A DNA stretch of 64,000 bases from positions 8,122,001-8,186,000 of the forward strand of contig OY969623.1 in NCBI GenBank assembly GCA_963701675.1, given 5' to 3'. This DNA is from G963701675 sp963701675 (GTDB lineage: Bacteria; Planctomycetota; Planctomycetia; Gemmatales; Gemmataceae). The notes under the pieces were generated by a model. It was given only the letters and a program-made list of their open reading frames with translations, was not told the DNA's origin and did no database searches. Of this stretch, positions 28,298 through 36,852 are shown in pieces. Position numbers and translations under genes: made by a program. The first letter of the stretch is position 1. Every line of letters begins with the position of its first letter.

Positions 28298-29782
28298 ATG
28301 TGGTGGGATGTATATGTCCCGAAAGTCGTCGCGGATGAGCATCTTCGGGAGGTCACCTGCCACTTTGAGCGCGTGGTCGCGGAAAAGTCCGCGGAGATCG
28401 CCGCCCTCTGCATCCGTGATGCCCGGCTCAACGAGATTGAAAACAGCGCCGGTTGGAAATTCGTTCTTCGCCTGCGAAGAATCGTCGCCTTCTTTGTTCG
28501 ACCGGACGGCCGAGTGGGCCGAATCCTCCGCCGCTGCACTCATCTTTGGTTGGATCGTGGGCCGGCGTTTCTCGGCTTTGCCACATCACGTAAGGTTGTG
28601 AAAGTCCTCCTGCGGCGACGAGCGGTTCCAACACTTGCGGAACCTGATTCGAACGCTGAACCACTGCCGGCCGACATTCTGACAGCAGTCGACGAGATCT
28701 GCGCGAACGCTCCCACGATTCATGTAACCCCGGAGCCCACATCTGCGACGCCGACGCTCCATCTTTACACCAGCTCGCACGGCAACTACTTTTTCGATGA
28801 AATCCGTGACTTGATCGCCGCCGGTTTGCGGCAGCTTGGTCTATCGGTGCTCACCCACAACGAGAACATCGGGTTTTTCGGTAACCCGCAAGACTGGCAT
28901 TTGGTCTTAGCTCCACATGAGTTTTTTTACTTGGGCGCCGGCCATTCACGACGCGCAGAGCCTTTGCCGCAGAACTTGATCCTCATCAACACGGAGCAAC
29001 CATCTACGCATTGGTTTCGCATGACGGCGGATCTGTTTCCCAAAGCGCGCTGGATTTGGGACATCGACTATTTGTCGTCACAGCGGCTCATCCATCGAGG
29101 CCTGCCATGTCGCTACCTTCCACTCGGTTTCGTCCCGCAATTCGAACCGTTCGGAAAGCTACGAGACCTTCCGCTCAACTACGGAACCTGTTTTCTTGAG
29201 CCACAGGTGCGATTTCGCTCTCGACTGGAAGAACCATTGTCGGTCCGACCAATCGATCTGGCGTTCTTCGGCAACGTCACCACGCGGCGAGAGCAGTTCT
29301 TCAGCGAAACGGCGTCGCAATTCGCCAAGTACCGCACCTACTTCTACTTTTCCGACGGGACCAAACCCCTCCTAGAGGGCCAGACCACGCACATGAATAC
29401 AGCGACGGTCGTGGGATTGGTGCAACGATCCAAGGTTCTGCTTAATATCCATCGAGATGAGGATTTCTATTTCGAATCGCATCGGATCGTGATGCACGGA
29501 ATCGCGCAGAGGGCTTTGGTAATCAGCGAGCCATGCAGCCCGGCGCCACCCTTCCGCCCCGGCATCGACTTTATCGAAGCACCGCGTGAGGAAATTGCGC
29601 GACGGGTCGACTACTATTTGACCGACCCGGTCGGCCGGCGAGAGGCCCAGGAAATTGCTGATCAAGGCTTTCGCACGTTATCTCGTGACTGCCAACTGAG
29701 GCACGTCCTTCGACCCCTATTGGCTGAGATCGGGGCCGAGTTCGACGGTGTACTCCCGCTACCTGAAAGGATTGCCGCCTAG
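28298..29782 (+). CDS. Glycosyltransferase-like protein (CgeB-like C-terminus)
   Basis: The 494-residue protein starts with a helical region (residues 15-55) holding ARLNEIENSAGWKFVLRLRRI, a motif frequent beside glycan genes. A GT-B-like part runs from about 150 (TLHLYTSSHGNYFFDEIRDLI). The C-terminal RSKVLLNIHRDEDFYFESHRIVMHGIAQRALVISE and FIEAPREEI match CgeB/group-1-type glycosyltransferase ends. The ATG at 28298 is preceded by AACAGGAGA; an in-frame TTG is at 28289. It follows rfbD by 19 bases and precedes a family-2 glycosyltransferase directly. Donor and acceptor are unknown; rhamnosyl transfer is only an inference from context. Confidence 0.65.
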   Translation: MWWDVYVPKVVADEHLREVTCHFERVVAEKSAEIAALCIRDARLNEIENSAGWKFVLRLRRIVAFFVRPDGRVGRILRRCTHLWLDRGPAFLGFATSRKVVKVLLRRRAVPTLAEPDSNAEPLPADILTAVDEICANAPTIHVTPEPTSATPTLHLYTSSHGNYFFDEIRDLIAAGLRQLGLSVLTHNENIGFFGNPQDWHLVLAPHEFFYLGAGHSRRAEPLPQNLILINTEQPSTHWFRMTADLFPKARWIWDIDYLSSQRLIHRGLPCRYLPLGFVPQFEPFGKLRDLPLNYGTCFLEPQVRFRSRLEEPLSVRPIDLAFFGNVTTRREQFFSETASQFAKYRTYFYFSDGTKPLLEGQTTHMNTATVVGLVQRSKVLLNIHRDEDFYFESHRIVMHGIAQRALVISEPCSPAPPFRPGIDFIEAPREEIARRVDYYLTDPVGRREAQEIADQGFRTLSRDCQLRHVLRPLLAEIGAEFDGVLPLPERIAA

Positions 29783-30604
29783 GTGCGGTTGGTGAAGGAC
29801 ATGAACGCCTCGGCTCACAAGCTCAGCTCGAAAGTGACGGTTGTCCGAGAAAAGACCGCTTCGGCGTCTGATGCCGCGGTCACGGTGATTGTCTCGCTCT
29901 ACAACTATGGAACCTATCTTCTCGAATGCCTCGAGTCCGTTCGAGAGCAAACGCTCGACCCGCTTCACCTTATTGTGGTCGACGATCATTCGACCGATGA
30001 CTCGGCGGATGTGGCCGCGCGATGGCTTGACGGTCACGGTAAACGGTTTGCGGAGTTTCGGCTGTTGAAGCATCGATCCAATCAAGGCTTGGCCCGTACT
30101 CGAAACACCGCCTTTGCCCATTCCAAGACACCGTTTGTATTCGTCCTCGACGCCGACAATACGTTGTATCCTCGCTGCTTGGAACGATTGCTTGCTGCGT
30201 TGCAGAACTGTAGTGCAAGCTTCGCGTACGGCATCGCAAGAACGTTCGGCGAGGCAAACGGTTTGACGAACTATACGCCCTGGAACCCGAAGCACTTCGC
30301 GGTAAACAACACCGTCGATGCGATGGCCTTGCTGCGGAAGTCGGACTGGGAAAAAGTTGGCGGATACTCTACCGATATGCCGGTCATGGGTTGGGAGGAT
30401 TTCGATCTATGGTTCAAGCTGGCTCGTCGTGGCGGCTGGGGCATGCTCGTGCCTGAGGTCTTGACCCGTTACCGCGTTCACAGCACGTCTATGCTGCGCG
30501 CGGTGACCAATCCGCGCGTCAGTCAACTTTGGCCGCATCTTCGCGCAACCTACCCGGAATTTTTCGCCGATCCGCCGCAAATTCCGGCTATGCAGCTTCA
30601 GTAA
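29783..30604 (+). CDS. Family 2 glycosyltransferase (GT-A)
   Basis: The protein shows the GT2 fold: AVTVIVSLYNYGTYLLECLESVREQT, the nucleotide-binding VVDDHSTDDS, the SNQGLARTRNTAF helix and the metal-site segment VFVLDADNTLYP. A later GWEDFDLWFKLARRG carries the (E/D)D base motif. It transfers a sugar from an activated nucleotide donor, probably onto an exported glycan. It begins immediately after the preceding stop (GTG at 29783); an ATG at 29801 is an alternative start. It appears to be the last gene of the rhamnose/glycan cluster. Confidence 0.85.
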   Translation: MRLVKDMNASAHKLSSKVTVVREKTASASDAAVTVIVSLYNYGTYLLECLESVREQTLDPLHLIVVDDHSTDDSADVAARWLDGHGKRFAEFRLLKHRSNQGLARTRNTAFAHSKTPFVFVLDADNTLYPRCLERLLAALQNCSASFAYGIARTFGEANGLTNYTPWNPKHFAVNNTVDAMALLRKSDWEKVGGYSTDMPVMGWEDFDLWFKLARRGGWGMLVPEVLTRYRVHSTSMLRAVTNPRVSQLWPHLRATYPEFFADPPQIPAMQLQ

Positions 30605-30699
30605 TGGCGCTGTATACAAATATCCACTTCCTAGGTTACTGAAATACTATTAGCGAGTATTAGGACTGCGCTTCGTGTCATCAGTGCGGAGACTTCACT

Positions 30700-31848
30700 G
30701 TGACGGGCCACGATGCCTTACCAGCGACCATTGCAGGCGCTTATGTATTCGGCATGACCGCCGCGCTGATTTCTACTATCAAGCCGTCGCTTGGCAGTCG
30801 ACCCGGCATCGATGAACAACAGGCGAGCGGTGTGAGCACCGTATTCTGTGTGTCACTTATACCGTTGATGGTTCTTGGCGGGATTCTGACCGATCTAGTC
30901 GGTGCTAGGTGGGTGCTTTGTGCCGGGTCGCTGTTGACGGGAATGGCGTTGTTCGGACTATCGCTGTGCCGCACCCACGTGCAGATCGTAGGTACACTCA
31001 TCTTGGCTTCGGCGGGAACCGCCGGGATCGGTACCGCCGTTACCAAACTCATGCCGATCGTGTTCTTTGACACGAGTGCCGTGGCGTCGTTGAATCTGGG
31101 TTACGTCGTCGTTGGACTTGGCGGCTTATTGACGCCGCTCGTGACGGAATCGTTCCTTGCCAGCATAGGTTACACGCGTACGCTTGGCGTCGCCGCGATT
31201 ATCGCCCTGGTTCCCGCCCCGGTTGCCATCATTACGCCGGGAGCGGCTTTCTCGACCGTCTCGGCGAACCTTGCGGATGTCGCGCAAGTGGTCAGTTCTC
31301 CGATACTCTGGTTGGCCGGATTCGTATTCATGCTCTACCTGGTGCTCGAAGGTTCCATCACGGGCTGGGTGGCGAGTTTGCCTGTCGATGCCGGTCAACG
31401 GCAACCCAACGTCCTGACGCTGCCCGCATTCTGGATCGCACTTTTGGCTTCACGCTTCATCGTTGGGTTTGTCCGGCAATACTGGCTGAGCGACGGGGTG
31501 GACTGGTGGCTGGCGGGAATCATCGCGATCTTGGCCGCCGCCGTGCTCGGGAACATGATAGGCGCTGAAGGACGACCTCGACTTGGCTGGGGCATGGTCA
31601 CCCTCGGCTTACTGCTCGGTCCCCTCCTGCCTACGCTTATCGGAATCGTTTTTGGAATGTTCGGCGAGGGCCTGCACGGAACGGCCTTCGGAATGATGTT
31701 CGGCGTCGCTGCGGCGGGTGGACTGCTGTTTTCTCCCATCGTTGGGGCGTACATGCAGCGTCGTTCGATGCAACATGCACTGAGGGCCCCGCTGGCCGCG
31801 GCACTTATTCTCGCCGCGGCAACGTTGGTTCTTGGTGTGACGATTTAG
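30700..31848 (+). CDS. Major facilitator superfamily permease
   Basis: The 382-residue, very hydrophobic protein has about ten to twelve membrane helices. It has the MFS loop between helices 2 and 3 (GGILTDLVGARWVLCAGSLLTG), a helix with GYVVVGLGGLLTPLV, and the second-half repeat near RPRLGWGMVTLGLLLGP and GLHGTAFGMMFGVAAAGG. The start is a GTG at 30700. Substrate is unknown; sugar or drug export types share this layout. It converges with serS, with only eight bases between their stops. Confidence 0.8.
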   Translation: MTGHDALPATIAGAYVFGMTAALISTIKPSLGSRPGIDEQQASGVSTVFCVSLIPLMVLGGILTDLVGARWVLCAGSLLTGMALFGLSLCRTHVQIVGTLILASAGTAGIGTAVTKLMPIVFFDTSAVASLNLGYVVVGLGGLLTPLVTESFLASIGYTRTLGVAAIIALVPAPVAIITPGAAFSTVSANLADVAQVVSSPILWLAGFVFMLYLVLEGSITGWVASLPVDAGQRQPNVLTLPAFWIALLASRFIVGFVRQYWLSDGVDWWLAGIIAILAAAVLGNMIGAEGRPRLGWGMVTLGLLLGPLLPTLIGIVFGMFGEGLHGTAFGMMFGVAAAGGLLFSPIVGAYMQRRSMQHALRAPLAAALILAAATLVLGVTI

Positions 31849-31856
31849 GTGGCAGA

Positions 31857-33140
31857 TTACTGGCGGCGAGTTCTCGGCAATATCCGGTCCTTGCCGACCC
31901 AGGGTCGCAGGACTTCGGGAATGACGACGGACCCGTCGACTTCTTGAAAGTTCTCCAGAATGGCGAGGATGGCGCGCGTGACGGCGACGGCCGTGCCGTT
32001 AAGTGTGTGCACGAAGCGCGTACCTTTTTGGCCGGGGACCTTGTATCGAATATTCAATCGCCGCGCCTGATAGTCGGTGCAATTCGAGGTGCTGGTCACT
32101 TCGCCGTATTCGCCGCCCTGGCCTCGTCCTGGCATCCACGCCTCCAGGTCATACTTTCGATACGCGGGGCCGCCCAAGTCGCCGGTGCAGGTATTGATCA
32201 CCTGAAACGGAAGCCGGAGGCCTTCGAAGATTGATTCTTCGATTCGAAGTAATTCTTGATGGATGCCCTCGCTTTGGTCCGGCGCACAGAACACAAACAT
32301 CTCAACTTTCGTGAACTGGTGTACGCGGTACAGACCGCGGGTGTCGCGCCCCGGGGCGCCGGCTTCCGTGCGGAAACAGTGCGACAAGCCAGCATATTTG
32401 ATCGGCAGATCGAGCTCCTCGATGATTTCATCGCGGTGCATCCCGCCCAACGTGATCTCCGCCGTCGCGATGAGGCATAGGTCCGAGTTCTCGATGCTGT
32501 AGATTTGCGTCTCTGGACCGCGTGGGATGAAGCCGATTCCTTCGAGGATTTCGCCCCGCGCCAGGTCCGGCGTAACGATGGGCGTGTAACCTTCGCGCAC
32601 AAGCACTCCGATGGCGTATTGCACGAGTGCCATTTCCAGAAGTGCGGCTTCGTTTTTCAGAAAGTAAAACTTCTGGCCTGCCACACGAGAGCCGGCGTCG
32701 AAATCAACAAGGTCCAGCGCGTCGGCTAGCGCGACATGGTCTTTCGTGGGAAACTCGAATTTTCTTGGTTCACCCGATCGGCGAACTAGTCGGTTCGCCG
32801 TGCCGACCGGCGCGTCGGGATGGGTCATGTTGGGAATCGTCAGAAGCCCCGAGCGCAGCTCCATTTCTACGTTCTTGAGCTGCTGTTCGACTGTAGCGAC
32901 TTTTTCCTTAAGCGACTTACCGGTGGCGATTAGTTCGTCACGTTTGGCCTTGTCCTTCTCGTTTTTGGTCAGCTTGGCAACTTCATTTTGTCGTTGTTGA
33001 ATGACTTGCGTTTCTTGAGCAAGACGGCGTCGATCTTCGTAGAGTTGCACGGCGTGGTCAATGTCGGCCGTGACGTTCCGGTTACGGCAGTTCAGCTTCA
33101 CCGCATCCAGATTTTCCAGAATGAAATGTGCGTCGAGCAT
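31857..33140 (-). CDS. serS: Seryl-tRNA synthetase
   Basis: The 427-residue enzyme has the long N-terminal helical hairpin that grips the tRNA-Ser variable arm (residues about 30-105: VQLYEDRRRLAQETQVIQQRQNEVAKL) and the class II catalytic core. Motif 2 is in AGLSHCFRTEAGAPGRDTRGLYRVHQFTKVE and motif 3 in NGTAVAVTRAILAILENFQ; the serine-site TAEITLGGMH is also present. It charges tRNA-Ser, one copy of which lies in this window, and tRNA-Sec where that exists. It is the distal gene of a minus-strand run nrdR - ATP-cone protein - citrate synthase - serS. Confidence 0.95.
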   Translation of the reverse strand: MLDAHFILENLDAVKLNCRNRNVTADIDHAVQLYEDRRRLAQETQVIQQRQNEVAKLTKNEKDKAKRDELIATGKSLKEKVATVEQQLKNVEMELRSGLLTIPNMTHPDAPVGTANRLVRRSGEPRKFEFPTKDHVALADALDLVDFDAGSRVAGQKFYFLKNEAALLEMALVQYAIGVLVREGYTPIVTPDLARGEILEGIGFIPRGPETQIYSIENSDLCLIATAEITLGGMHRDEIIEELDLPIKYAGLSHCFRTEAGAPGRDTRGLYRVHQFTKVEMFVFCAPDQSEGIHQELLRIEESIFEGLRLPFQVINTCTGDLGGPAYRKYDLEAWMPGRGQGGEYGEVTSTSNCTDYQARRLNIRYKVPGQKGTRFVHTLNGTAVAVTRAILAILENFQEVDGSVVIPEVLRPWVGKDRILPRTRRQ

Positions 33141-33178
33141 ATGGATGTCTAGGCGCCGTTCGCCGAGCGGCTCAGATA

Positions 33179-34318
33179 CTACGTTCGTTTCTGAAGCGGC
33201 ACGTATGCAACGTCGCGCTTGCCGACGTAGATTTGCTCGGGACGAAAAATGCGATTGTTCTTAAGCTGTTCGAGCCAATGGGCCAACCAACCGGCGACGC
33301 GGCCCATGGCAAAGATCGGCGTGAATAAGTCGCGCGGAATACCGAGCGAGTCGTAAACAATCCCGGAGTAAAAATCAACGTTGGGGTACACGCCGCGCGG
33401 GCCGAGCGTGCCGGCGGCGACTCGTTCGAGTTCGAGAGCGATGTCGTAGCGTTTCGGCCTGTTGGTCTCGGCGAAAACGTGCTCGGCGAGTTCCTGCAAG
33501 ACCGTTGCACGGGGATCCTTCACTTTGTAAACGCGGTGTCCGAATCCCATTATCTTTTTCTTTCCCGCGGCCGCTTTTTCCATCCATGGCTTCACGTTCT
33601 CGACAGACCCGATTTCGTCGAGCATGTCCAAGACTTCTTCATTGGCCCCGCCATGCAGCGGCCCGGTGAGCGTGCCAATCGCGGAGCTGACAACCGTGTA
33701 GGGATTGGCCAGCGTCGAACCCGTGACCCGCCCACTAAATGTCGACGCATTCATGGTGTGCTCGGCATGCAAGACGAGGCAGGCGTCGAGCACGCGGCGG
33801 ACCGCGGGCGACGGCTCGCGCTCGAACAGCATGTAGTAGAAATTCGCGGCATGATCCAGATCGTCCCGCGGAAGAATGGCACGGTCGCCGAATCGAAGTC
33901 GATGAAATGCGGCAACCACCGTGGGCAACTTCGCGATAAGACGCACGGAAGAATCCCAGTTGCTTTGGTCGTTGTGAACGTCGCGCGCCGGGTAGAACAT
34001 TCCCATCGCCGCCACCGACGCCTGCAGCGCGTCCATCGGGTGACCGGTCTCGGGCAGACACTTGATGAGGTCTTCGAGCTTATACTTGATGCGACGGCGA
34101 TGGCGGAGATGCTCGTGAAAATTGGCTAGCTCACGTTGAGTGGGAAGGTTTCCCTTAAGCAGCAACCAGGCGGTCTCTTCGAAACTGCTCTCACGAGCGA
34201 GCGTCTCCACCGCGATACCGCGGTACTCCAGCCGAGCACGCTGTCCGTCGATGAAACTGACCGCCGACTCCGCAACGGGAACATCTTCTAGCCCCGGCCG
34301 TAACTCCAACAAGCTCAT
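33179..34318 (-). CDS. gltA: Citrate synthase (type II)
   Basis: The 379-residue protein contains the family's catalytic His in LHAEHTMNAST, the second His in MGFGHRVYKVKDPRA, and a catalytic Asp candidate in GVYPNVDFYSGIVYDSLGI. AETNRPKRYDIALELE and MALFxxARxxGW-like MGRVAGWLAHWLEQL close the fold. It condenses acetyl-CoA with oxaloacetate at entry to the citric acid cycle; 2-methylcitrate synthases share these motifs and cannot be excluded. It lies 38 bases upstream of serS and downstream of the nrdR pair on the same strand. Confidence 0.9.
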   Translation of the reverse strand: MSLLELRPGLEDVPVAESAVSFIDGQRARLEYRGIAVETLARESSFEETAWLLLKGNLPTQRELANFHEHLRHRRRIKYKLEDLIKCLPETGHPMDALQASVAAMGMFYPARDVHNDQSNWDSSVRLIAKLPTVVAAFHRLRFGDRAILPRDDLDHAANFYYMLFEREPSPAVRRVLDACLVLHAEHTMNASTFSGRVTGSTLANPYTVVSSAIGTLTGPLHGGANEEVLDMLDEIGSVENVKPWMEKAAAGKKKIMGFGHRVYKVKDPRATVLQELAEHVFAETNRPKRYDIALELERVAAGTLGPRGVYPNVDFYSGIVYDSLGIPRDLFTPIFAMGRVAGWLAHWLEQLKNNRIFRPEQIYVGKRDVAYVPLQKRT

Positions 34319-34398
34319 CGCATCCCCTTCCGCAAGGCAACTCTGCCGTTCACGATTCTGTTATGTGCATTATATGAGACGGGCGTGACCTTCGAGGC

Positions 34399-36126
34399 TT
34401 AGTGACCGCGCTCCCACGGGGCGGTCATCTGGCGGGCCGGTGCTCCGGTGCGGACGATTCGTAGTCGAACGACTTCCGTGTGCAGCCAGGCGAATCGAAG
34501 CAAGTCCACGACTTCGTCGGTGGCGAGCGGTGTCGAGCGGGGGATAAGCACCGTCGCCGTGCCGCCTCCGGCCACTGCGTGGAGGGAACCGCTGACCTCG
34601 ATCTGACGTCGAGCATCAACCTCTGCCTCGCAAGTTGTTAGTCCGTGCACCGTTGTGGAATCGTCAACCGAGACAGTCTCGGCAAGTTGGGCGAGACCGA
34701 TTTCGGCGGAGGAGTCGACGCAGCTTGCCAAGTGGTTCGCGCAGCCGTTGGAACTCAGGGCATCCGTTAGGCACGAAATAATGCGTTGACCAAGCGACAG
34801 GCCTTTTCCGCCCGCGCTGAGCGACTGTCCTTCCAACTCGCGTACCACGGCGTCTAGGCCGACCGGGACTACGATCAACCTCGCACTTTCGAACGTGCGC
34901 TCCGTGGTCATGTGTGGTCGATAGCGGTGCAAGAAAGAGAGTTTCTGCAATCCCGCGCTCAAGGCCAGTCGCGCAAGGCTGCCGAGCTTTGCCAAGAAGC
35001 TGTCCACGGAATTTCGGCAGCCTGCCTGTTCCCGCAGCCGCGGCAGATGAACCGCGACGGCGAACAAGCTACACGAATGCCGCCGATCCAAACCCTCCAT
35101 GAGTGGAATCGGTCGTTTGGGTCGGTCAAAAACGAAAGTAACACGAGAATCGTCGGCCGCACGACGCGCCAGCGAGAAAAGGCGACCCGCGGAATCGGCG
35201 GCAAAGTCGCGACTACCTAGATGCCAGTCGATTCGGACCGAGCGCGCCGCCCCGGAACGCAGTAGATGACTTAACACGCCGTCGGCGTGCTCGGCCAGCG
35301 GCTCGGGCCGAGTCGGGTGCAGCGGCTCGGTAAATAAAGCACTTTTCGTCCACTCGCTGGCCCACTGCGGCGGCGTATCGCTGTTGAGATTCACCACTGC
35401 GCTTAGTCCGGTCGCGCGCAATCCGATGAGTAGCTCTCGGGCATAGTTGTCTCGTGAATCATCGTGCGCGCCTGAGGTAAAGGCCAATGCATACTCCGGT
35501 CCGTCCACGGCAATCGTTCCACCGATGAGATTCCGGGTCCGAATAATGGACTCCACCAAGCCGCGTTCACCTGGCTGAAGGGGACCTAACACGCCGGCAG
35601 CCAGTTCCAGCGGCGTCTCCATTCCCATCAGCGTCAGTAGGCCGTCGCTCTGTGCGGCGACCACATCGCGCGAAAACACTTCACGTAGCGAATGCTCCCG
35701 GAGGCATGCTCGGCCCGCTACCCACGGCAGCCAGTTCGGGTCCACCTCGGGAGATGGGGAATTGAGGATGGACGTCACGGGGTTGCAGAATACCGGCGAC
35801 GCCATTGGTGTCGTCGATTGCGTTTTTCGCTGTCCGATTCCTTCGGCGAAGCGTGCGGCGATTTCGACGTGCCCGGAATCTCGAACCGTCTTGGCGACAA
35901 GGTCCGCGACTTCCACGGTGCTCGGCGTGTCGCCGCCTACTTTGGATGCCAGAAACTCGATGCACCGGTCGGTGAGTTCACGTGCCAAAAGCGGGTTTGC
36001 CTGACCGAGAGTTTCGGTTGCCGCGAACAGACTCCGGGTGATCTTTTCGGGATCAAAGGGAACCACGCGGCCGTTTCGTTTGGTAACCCACGCGGGCGCC
36101 GCAAGTGTAGGTGGATTCTCGGGCAT
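34399..36126 (-). CDS. ATP-cone protein resembling anaerobic ribonucleotide reductase, no glycyl-radical end
   Basis: An ATP-cone occupies residues about 12-105 (VTKRNGRVVPFDPEKITRSLFAATETLGQ... VADLVAKTVRDSGH). The rest follows class III reductase order: SCSLFAVAVHLPRLREQAGCRNSVDSFLAKL, then FESARLIVVPVGLDAVVRELEGQSL and a helical GLSLGQRIISCLTDALSS. The protein ends at ...APARQMTAPWERGH without the Cys4 site and RVCGYL glycyl-radical loop of NrdD, so it is unlikely to reduce nucleotides. It lies 35 bases after nrdR. It may be a nucleotide-sensing partner or a decayed paralogue; length 575. Confidence 0.65.
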   Translation of the reverse strand: MPENPPTLAAPAWVTKRNGRVVPFDPEKITRSLFAATETLGQANPLLARELTDRCIEFLASKVGGDTPSTVEVADLVAKTVRDSGHVEIAARFAEGIGQRKTQSTTPMASPVFCNPVTSILNSPSPEVDPNWLPWVAGRACLREHSLREVFSRDVVAAQSDGLLTLMGMETPLELAAGVLGPLQPGERGLVESIIRTRNLIGGTIAVDGPEYALAFTSGAHDDSRDNYARELLIGLRATGLSAVVNLNSDTPPQWASEWTKSALFTEPLHPTRPEPLAEHADGVLSHLLRSGAARSVRIDWHLGSRDFAADSAGRLFSLARRAADDSRVTFVFDRPKRPIPLMEGLDRRHSCSLFAVAVHLPRLREQAGCRNSVDSFLAKLGSLARLALSAGLQKLSFLHRYRPHMTTERTFESARLIVVPVGLDAVVRELEGQSLSAGGKGLSLGQRIISCLTDALSSNGCANHLASCVDSSAEIGLAQLAETVSVDDSTTVHGLTTCEAEVDARRQIEVSGSLHAVAGGGTATVLIPRSTPLATDEVVDLLRFAWLHTEVVRLRIVRTGAPARQMTAPWERGH

Positions 36127-36161
36127 GACCTCACGGTCCTCCGTTACACGAGGAGGTGGTG

Positions 36162-36644
36162 TTAATCTTCTTCGGCCGATCCATTTCCGCCGTCAGGCGA
36201 GAGCATGGGTTGAACTTCGACGACAAATTCGCTTACGTCCTTGAACTCCCGGTAGACGGATGCAAACCGGACGTACGCTACTTGATCCACAGACCGGAGT
36301 CGTTCCATCAAAAGGTCGCCAATCACCGTCGTCGGCACTTCACCTGAATAATCTGCGTAGGCTTTCTCTTCAATGTATCGAACCACTTCTTCGATTTGCG
36401 CCGAACTCACCGGGCGTTTATAACACGCGGTTTCGAGCCCTCGGCGAATCTTGTCCGTGTCGAACGGTTCTCTGGAGTTATCTTTTTTCACCACTTTCAG
36501 CGGGACGTTTTCGACGTTTTCGACGGTCCAGAGCTTACGCTTGCAATGGCCGCACGCACGCCGCCGGCGGATCGGGAAGCCGCCACGGTGATTCCGTGAG
36601 TCGATGACGGCGAAATCCCCTTCACGACAATAGGGACACTTCAT
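36162..36644 (-). CDS. nrdR: Transcriptional repressor NrdR
   Basis: The 160-residue protein has the NrdR zinc ribbon (MKCPYC at the N-terminus and CGHCKRKLWTVE), followed by the ATP-cone (PLKVVKKDNSREPFDTDKIRRGLETACYKRPVS) that senses ATP/dATP. VAYVRFASVYREFKD closes it. NrdR binds paired NrdR boxes to repress ribonucleotide reductase genes. No clear NrdR-box pair was seen near 36127-36161 or upstream of 36644. It is the first gene of the minus-strand run towards serS. The region up to the divergent gene at 36853 is about 210 bases. Confidence 0.95.
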   Translation of the reverse strand: MKCPYCREGDFAVIDSRNHRGGFPIRRRRACGHCKRKLWTVENVENVPLKVVKKDNSREPFDTDKIRRGLETACYKRPVSSAQIEEVVRYIEEKAYADYSGEVPTTVIGDLLMERLRSVDQVAYVRFASVYREFKDVSEFVVEVQPMLSPDGGNGSAEED

Positions 36645-36852
36645 GCCACTTCAATCCGCGGCGGCGATTAGGAAAACTACCGTGATTATAAGAGATAACG
36701 TTGGGGATGACCGCAGGTTCCCGCAAGGCTTCTTGCAGCTGACGGATGAGCAGTTTGCGATTGGTGAGCTTCGGTATTTCACTCTATAATCGTTTGAGCT
36801 ACTCGGTGGTCCACATCCGTGAATTCCGCGGCGGCGGAGGAATATCCGCAGC

